Source: Desulfobacteraceae bacterium
GTDB lineage: Bacteria; Desulfobacterota; Desulfobacteria; Desulfobacterales; JAABSP01
DNA: 53,967 nucleotides
Assembly (NCBI GenBank): GCA_011390345.1
Contig: JAABSP010000037.1
Coordinates: 1-53,967, forward strand
Reading direction: 5' to 3'
The position numbers and the translations under genes were made by a program. Shown here piece after piece: positions 49,852 through 53,967 of this stretch (positions are counted from its first letter, which is position 1; the number at the start of each line of letters is the position of its first letter). The notes beneath the pieces were generated by a model. It saw only the letters and a program-made list of their open reading frames with translations. It was not told where the DNA came from and did no database searches.

Positions 49852-49880
49852 TTGGATCTCGGAGGCGAATGGTATATAAT
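49852..49880 (+). promoter_or_regulatory. Promoter of the acyltransferase gene (leaderless geometry)
   Basis: TTGGAT, a 17-bp spacer and TATAAT (49875-49880). The predicted start point coincides with the ATG at 49887, so the mRNA would lack a leader. Confidence 0.6.
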
Positions 49881-49886
49881 GGCAGT

Positions 49887-50990
49887 ATGAACGAAACGAA
49901 AATCCGCCTTTTATGGGCCGACCTCCTCAAGATCATCGCCATCTTCGGCGTCATCATCCTCCATGTCTCCGCGTCCTATCTCGTCCCCTTCACCGGCTCC
50001 CGCGAATGGTGGACCGGCAACATCTACGACTCCCTCTCCCGGTGGTGCGTCCCCCTCTTTGTAATGGTCAGCGGCGCACTGCTGCTCTCGGGCGCGGGAA
50101 AACGGCCCCTGCTTGAGTTCCTTCGGGTCCGGGTCCGAAGAATCCTCGTCCCCTTTCTGGCCTGGAGCGCGATCTATTTCCTCTATCGGATCTACTGGAA
50201 GGGGGATGACCTGCCCCTCTACCGCTTCTTCACCATGATCCTGACGGAGCCGATCTATTACCACCTCTGGTTCATCTACATGCTGATCGTCCTCTACCTC
50301 TTCGCGCCCGCGGCCGGCGCCTTTCTGAACCGGGTCCAGGAAAGGCATGTCTGGTCTCTCATTGGACTCTGGTTCTTCTGGGCATCCCTGCTGCCGATCC
50401 TGGACCTGCCGCTGGAATTCAGCACCTATTTCTCTCCGGATATGAACGACTATTCTCCGGTCCGGCTCTCCGGATACTTTCTTCTCGGCTATGTGCTGAA
50501 GGAGTGGAAAACCCGATCCGCTCCGGGGCTTTCCGGGCTGGTTCTGGTCTTTCTTATGGGGGCTGCCGGAACCATTTTCGGCACCTTTTTCATGAGCCGG
50601 AGCGCGGGAGAGTTCCATCCCTTCTTCTACAAGTATTACAGCATCACGGTTGTGGTCATGAGCGTCTCCCTGTTTCTGCTGATCAAAAGCATCTTCTACA
50701 CCCGGAAAGAGACCAGAGGGGACGGCGTCGAGATCATCCGTTTCAACTCTCCCAAGATATTACAGGAGATCGGGATCAGCGTCTTCGGGGTCTATCTGAT
50801 CCATGCCCTGGTGCTGGAGATCCTGCGGGACGGCTATTTCGGATTCATCATCGACCACACCAACTTTCTCGGCGCGGCCCTTCCCCTCTGGATCGGGATT
50901 CCGGTCTTTGCATCGACCATCTTCATTCTTTCCCTTCTTCCCATACTGCTTATCCGGCGGATTCCGGCCGCAAGAGAGATATTTGCATGA
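49887..50990 (+). CDS. Acyltransferase 3 family membrane protein
   Basis: From ATG at 49887 the protein is 367 residues with about ten membrane helices. Family landmarks are RLLWADLLKIIAIFGVIILH with the catalytic-site H near 25, GNIYDSLSRWCVPLFVMVSG, and WFIYMLIVLYLFAPAA. Acyltransferase-3 proteins O-acetylate surface sugars or lipids. I prefer this start over 49869 because the -10 box lies between 49875 and 49880, which excludes the longer frame from the transcript. The gene downstream starts 25 nt after the stop. Confidence 0.9.
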   Translation: MNETKIRLLWADLLKIIAIFGVIILHVSASYLVPFTGSREWWTGNIYDSLSRWCVPLFVMVSGALLLSGAGKRPLLEFLRVRVRRILVPFLAWSAIYFLYRIYWKGDDLPLYRFFTMILTEPIYYHLWFIYMLIVLYLFAPAAGAFLNRVQERHVWSLIGLWFFWASLLPILDLPLEFSTYFSPDMNDYSPVRLSGYFLLGYVLKEWKTRSAPGLSGLVLVFLMGAAGTIFGTFFMSRSAGEFHPFFYKYYSITVVVMSVSLFLLIKSIFYTRKETRGDGVEIIRFNSPKILQEIGISVFGVYLIHALVLEILRDGYFGFIIDHTNFLGAALPLWIGIPVFASTIFILSLLPILLIRRIPAAREIFA

Positions 50991-51015
50991 GAACTTCAAA
51001 AATGAGGATATTATC

Positions 51016-52101
51016 ATGGTGATTTCAGACCGAAGAAAGATCTTCCGCCTTTTCCTGATCTGCTTCTGTACGATTCTCCTCCTCCCTCCCACATCAGGAG
51101 CCGAAGAATCAGATTTGAAACTGGTTCCGGAGTACACCTCCTTTACCCAGTTTGCTGGCCTTCCCATCCAGGAGATGCCCAAACGGGCCGCCTGGAAAAA
51201 GGCCGCGCCCGAGATCGAGGATATCTCGATTTCGAGAAAGGACGAAGAAGAGGATCAGCCGGCCCTCTGGTACCATTCCGGAACCGAGGGAAAAAAGCCG
51301 CTGCTGCTGGTGCTCCACAGTTGGAGCGCGGACTATCTCCAGCACTACGGCATCCCCTACGGCCTATTTGCGGTTCGCAACGACTGGATCTTCATCCACC
51401 CCAACTACCGGGGAGATTTCGACAACATCGACGCGACCGGATCGGAAAAGGCGGTGAAGGATGTTCTGGATGCGCTGGCCTATGCCAAAGAGAACGCGCC
51501 CGTGGATGAAGATCGGATCTATCTGGCCGGGTTTTCGGGCGGGGCCATGATGAGCCTGGTGATGGCGGGCCGCTATCCGGAAAAATTTACCGCGGCCCTC
51601 GCCTGGGTTCCGGTCTATGACCTGAACGACTGGTACAAGACCGTGATCAAATCCTCCTATTCCTATACCCAGCACTACAAGCACGACATCGAAGCCTCCT
51701 GCGGGGGAAAGCCGGACGCGGATGAAAACGCGGCAGAGGAATGCCGGAAACGGAGCCCGTCATCCTACCTGGAGAATGCGCGGGGAAAGGGTGTGAAGGT
51801 CTTCATCAGCGGCGGAATCGAGGATCATTTCGTTCCCCCCTCCCATGCGATCCGGGCATTCAACGTGCTGGCAGACGAGAAGGATCGGATCTCCGAGGCC
51901 GACATCGATTCCCTTGACAGTACCGAATCCCTGCCCAAAGATTTAGAGGGGCAGGCAGAAAAGCATCCGCTCTTTGAAGAGGCCGGGCTGTCGGTAGCCT
52001 TCAGCCGGACATCCGGCGATGCAACGATCTATCTGTTTGACGGAGGACACAACATCATCTATAATGCGGGGTTTAAATGGCTTTCAAAACAGCGGCGATG
52101 A
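51016..52101 (+). CDS. Exported alpha/beta hydrolase (prolyl-oligopeptidase-like)
   Basis: A 361-residue protein with a signal peptide (IFRLFLICFCTILLLPPTSG, cleaved near 29). The alpha/beta-hydrolase core shows the nucleophile elbow GFSGGAM, the late acid region SGGIEDHFVPPSHAIRAFNV and a C-terminal FDGGHNIIY histidine. S9-like features suggest a peptidase or esterase working in the periplasm. I took the start at 51016, since upstream codons of the frame lie inside the acyltransferase gene. Its end overlaps the next gene by 25 nt. Confidence 0.83.
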   Translation: MVISDRRKIFRLFLICFCTILLLPPTSGAEESDLKLVPEYTSFTQFAGLPIQEMPKRAAWKKAAPEIEDISISRKDEEEDQPALWYHSGTEGKKPLLLVLHSWSADYLQHYGIPYGLFAVRNDWIFIHPNYRGDFDNIDATGSEKAVKDVLDALAYAKENAPVDEDRIYLAGFSGGAMMSLVMAGRYPEKFTAALAWVPVYDLNDWYKTVIKSSYSYTQHYKHDIEASCGGKPDADENAAEECRKRSPSSYLENARGKGVKVFISGGIEDHFVPPSHAIRAFNVLADEKDRISEADIDSLDSTESLPKDLEGQAEKHPLFEEAGLSVAFSRTSGDATIYLFDGGHNIIYNAGFKWLSKQRR

Positions 52102-52835
52102 TCGCAGGGACAGTGCTACTTTCAATGGGAATCTTTTATCTTTTGGCTTCTCCTACATCCGCGCAGGGGATCGACCCCCCTGAAAATCCGATTCGAACCT
52201 TATCGGACGCGCCGGGGGAAAGGATTGTGACACCACTGGAAAAACGGCTGATTGATGAAGGGCTGGTCAATGTCCGGGAACTCGACCCCTCCATCATCGT
52301 GGACCTCAAATATGCAAGCCGGGACAACTTCATGGGCGCAAGCGTCTACGGCGATTTCAATGAAGCCTATCTCCGGCCCGAGGCCGCAGAAAAGCTGGCA
52401 AGGGCGAGCCGGATCCTGCAGAGACGCTTTCCGAACCTGCGGATTCTGGTGGGGGATGCGCTCCGGCCCCGGTCCGTGCAGCGGAAGATGTGGGTCCTGG
52501 TGGAAAACACGCCGATGCAGCGGTATGTGGCCAATCCCAAAGGCGGCTCCATGCACAACTACGGCGCGGCCGTGGATGTGACGCTGTATGATGTGAAGAC
52601 CGGAGAAGAGGTCGATATGGGAACCCCGCTGGACTATTTCGGGCCCCTGGCGCAGCCGGCGCTGGAGACCGATTATCTTAACACCGGAGAGCTGACCCGG
52701 GAGCAGTACGGAAACCGAATAATCTTACGAAATGCCATGCGGGATGCGGGATGGCATGTTCTGCGGATCGAATGGTGGCACTTCAACGCCTTTCCCAAGG
52801 ACTTTGTCCGGCGGAATTATTCGATTATTGAATGA
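52077..52835 (+). CDS. D-alanyl-D-alanine dipeptidase (VanX/DdpX family)
   Basis: A 252-residue exported protein with a signal peptide (about 1-30, MIAGTVLLSMGIFYLLASPT). The peptidase M15D motifs are complete: GGSMHNYGAAVDV (SxHxxGxAxD zinc-binding) and EWWHFN (Glu base and third zinc ligand His), with the transition-state arginine in DALRPRS. VanX-type enzymes hydrolyse D-Ala-D-Ala. A periplasmic form such as this suggests recycling of peptidoglycan dipeptide rather than vancomycin resistance; no vanHA genes are present. It overlaps the upstream hydrolase by 25 nt. Confidence 0.93.
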   Translation: MAFKTAAMIAGTVLLSMGIFYLLASPTSAQGIDPPENPIRTLSDAPGERIVTPLEKRLIDEGLVNVRELDPSIIVDLKYASRDNFMGASVYGDFNEAYLRPEAAEKLARASRILQRRFPNLRILVGDALRPRSVQRKMWVLVENTPMQRYVANPKGGSMHNYGAAVDVTLYDVKTGEEVDMGTPLDYFGPLAQPALETDYLNTGELTREQYGNRIILRNAMRDAGWHVLRIEWWHFNAFPKDFVRRNYSIIE

Positions 52836-53004
52836 TGGAAAAGAGAGCGTTCAGATCGCCCCCCTGAATTTCCTCCCTTTATGCCGCATCTTCGAGCTGA
52901 TCGGTTGCCATTTCATCGACCTCCCCCCTTTTCTTGACATGGCATCCCCCAGCTCTGCCATTGAGATGCCTTTTTCGGATTTGGCAACCCTCGGTAGGCT
53001 ATGA

Positions 53005-53033
53005 TTGACCTGTCTTCCTGAAATTGTTATAGG
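53005..53033 (+). promoter_or_regulatory. Promoter of the CBS-domain gene
   Basis: TTGACC, a 17-bp spacer and TATAGG, about 50 nt before the ATG at 53083. Confidence 0.5.
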
Positions 53034-53082
53034 GGAGGTTGAACGCTCTCAACATTTTAACCGAAAAAAAAGAGGAAAAAAG

Positions 53083-53556
53083 ATGACACTACATGCAAAA
53101 GACATTATGGTGACCGAGTTCGAAACAATCCATCAGGAAGACCCTGCCGGTAAAGCCATTGAAAAGATATCCCGGGGAACAATCCGAAAAACGGGCTACA
53201 AGACGGTCAGCGTAATGGTGATCGATGATTTGAAGAAGCTGGTGGGGGTAGTCTCAATGTTCGACATTCTCTACCACCTGAGGCCCGATTTTTTGAATTT
53301 CGGAATCAACAGCGAAGAACTCAAGTGGGAAGGGCAGTTGAATATACTGATCGAAAAATTCAAGGACAAAAAAGTCCACCAGATCATGAGCCGGAATGTG
53401 ATCGGGGCCTCAATGGATGACCATATCATGGTGATTTTGGACCGGATGGTCAAAAACAGATACCGCCGCCTGCCGATTCTTCAAAATGATCGGCCTGTAG
53501 GAATCGTCTATATATCGGATATCTACCATCGCCTCTTCTCTCAGGAGATCCGGTAA
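53083..53556 (+). CDS. CBS-domain pair protein
   Basis: A 157-residue protein made of two CBS motifs: about 5-60 (LHAKDIMVTEFETIHQEDPA, VSVMVIDDLKKLVGVVSMFD) and about 95-155 (KVHQIMSRNVIGASMDDHIM, RRLPILQNDRPVGIVYISDI). The two are joined by a longer insert (YHLRPDFLNFGINSEELKWE) than usual. CBS pairs bind adenine nucleotides and regulate partners. It stands alone behind its own promoter, so the partner is unknown. The start at 53083 has a purine-rich AAAAGAGGAAAAAAG upstream; the longer frame overlaps the promoter. Confidence 0.88.
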   Translation: MTLHAKDIMVTEFETIHQEDPAGKAIEKISRGTIRKTGYKTVSVMVIDDLKKLVGVVSMFDILYHLRPDFLNFGINSEELKWEGQLNILIEKFKDKKVHQIMSRNVIGASMDDHIMVILDRMVKNRYRRLPILQNDRPVGIVYISDIYHRLFSQEIR

Positions 53557-53589
53557 CCTCTTATTCATCGGCTGTGAGAAAAAAGATAA

Positions 53590-53715
53590 GCCATCGATGA
53601 TCAGCTTCAAGATCAACTCCAGGGAGCGGGTGGCCTTGTGGGCAGAAACGGCCACGGCAAGACCACCCTTTCCCGGATCATTGTGAGGGAGGAGTCCTAT
53701 GGGAGGCGGAGAAGA
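53590..53715 (+). pseudogene. ABC-F/ABC transporter ATPase remnant
   Basis: SFKINSRERVAL in one frame continues, after a one-base deletion, as VGRNGHGKTTLSRIIVREES in another. This matches the Walker A region of ABC-F type ATPases (GERVALVGRNGHGKTTLxRII). Nothing else of the gene remains. Confidence 0.65.
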
Positions 53716-53791
53716 TCCTTGTTGCTCTTGTTCAGCTCCCCGGTCTTTTTCTTCACCATTCTATCATTGCTGCCAAAGGATCGATTCTTCC

Positions 53792-53967
53792 TCAGCTCAG
53801 ATGGCATACGGAGGTTGAAAATGCCTCATCGTCGATGCCCTCGATCAGCTCCCATCCTTCCTTTCTCAGATATTCGCCGGCTTTTTCCGATTCCTGAACA
53901 AATATGAAGAAATAGACCGTATCTCCCCCTTTGAAGCGAATCATATCGCCGACGGGCGAGAGCTTTC
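53792..53967 (-). CDS. C-terminal end of an unknown protein (runs off the window)
   Basis: The last 58 codons read LSPVGDMIRFKGGDTVYFFI, FVQESEKAGEYLRKEGWELI and EGIDDEAFSTSVCHLS. I do not recognise the family. The mix of strand and helix, EKAGEYLRKEGW in particular, suggests a real small domain. The N-terminus lies beyond the right edge. Confidence 0.45.
   Translation of the reverse strand, partial: KLSPVGDMIRFKGGDTVYFFIFVQESEKAGEYLRKEGWELIEGIDDEAFSTSVCHLS

Noticed and set aside
52870-53000. Minus-strand frame reading SEKGISMAELGDAMSRKGG
   Set aside because: Protein-like for about 25 codons, but it needs a frameshift to continue and matches no family I can name.
1-53967. tRNA, rRNA, CRISPR arrays, a DGR reverse transcriptase and an integron integrase
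   Set aside because: Looked for by eye because the context suggested some of them; none could be recognised in this window.

Overview
The window looks like a chromosomal segment of a sulfate-reducing member of the Desulfobacterota. The best evidence is a complete qrcABCD operon (periplasmic cytochrome c:menaquinone reductase), next to a ResB/CcsA cytochrome c assembly locus and a sigma-54-controlled two-component operon. Backbone genes are GC-rich. The left end, plus patches near 16.3-17.9 kb, is AT-richer and full of mobile debris. No rRNA, tRNA or CRISPR array was seen.

Layout. (1) About 1-7,500: a run of small minus-strand genes, mostly type II toxin-antitoxin pairs (PIN/RHH, VapC/Phd, BrnT/BrnA-like, DUF3368/UPF0175) and orphan proteins. 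They are separated by imperfect palindromes with integron attC-type boxes. No integron integrase is visible, so this looks like an integrase-less cassette cluster (CALIN). Three decayed copies of an IS91-like element that carries its own tyrosine recombinase sit at GTTC; two of them abut attC sites. (2) 7,758-16,003: an eight-gene minus-strand operon with four stand-alone receivers, two histidine kinases, a DASS-type transporter and an NtrC-type activator, behind a strong sigma-54 promoter. (3) 16,000-18,100: an attC-like site, an IS5-type transposase fragment joined to a small membrane protein, and an RHS-repeat remnant. (4) 18,133-22,871: resB, two AMIN-domain proteins and ccsA. (5) 22,989-28,275: qrcABCD plus a previously uncalled 56-residue membrane ORF, ended by a clear terminator. 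(6) 28,475-32,202: murA and comEC.

(7) 32,176-42,000, minus strand: an OLD-like AAA ATPase plus TOPRIM-like pair (candidate defence module), enoyl-CoA hydratase, M24 peptidase, a VOC-TerB fusion, two periplasmic binding proteins, a zinc-ribbon/SPFH pair, a broken zinc-finger antitoxin and an M48 lipoprotein protease. (8) 42,087-44,813: dodecin and a sigma-54-driven VIT/vWA protein with a C-terminal sorting-like tail. (9) 44,850-49,720: a PD-(D/E)XK-like pair facing a giant metallophosphoesterase-NACHT-FGE gene split by one in-frame stop. Its last 40 codons resemble a diversity-generating-retroelement variable region, with a perfect 8-bp stem-loop just downstream. (10) 49,887-53,967: acyltransferase (probably leaderless mRNA), alpha/beta hydrolase, D-Ala-D-Ala dipeptidase, a CBS protein and an ABC-F remnant.

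How they fit: qrc passes electrons from periplasmic c-type cytochromes to menaquinone, and the ResB/CcsA locus just upstream would mature the haems of QrcA. The two most interesting candidate systems are the MPE-NACHT-FGE protein (NLR-like architecture with a possible hypervariable sensor tail) and the AAA/TOPRIM pair. All calls come from reading the sequence; no database search was run.
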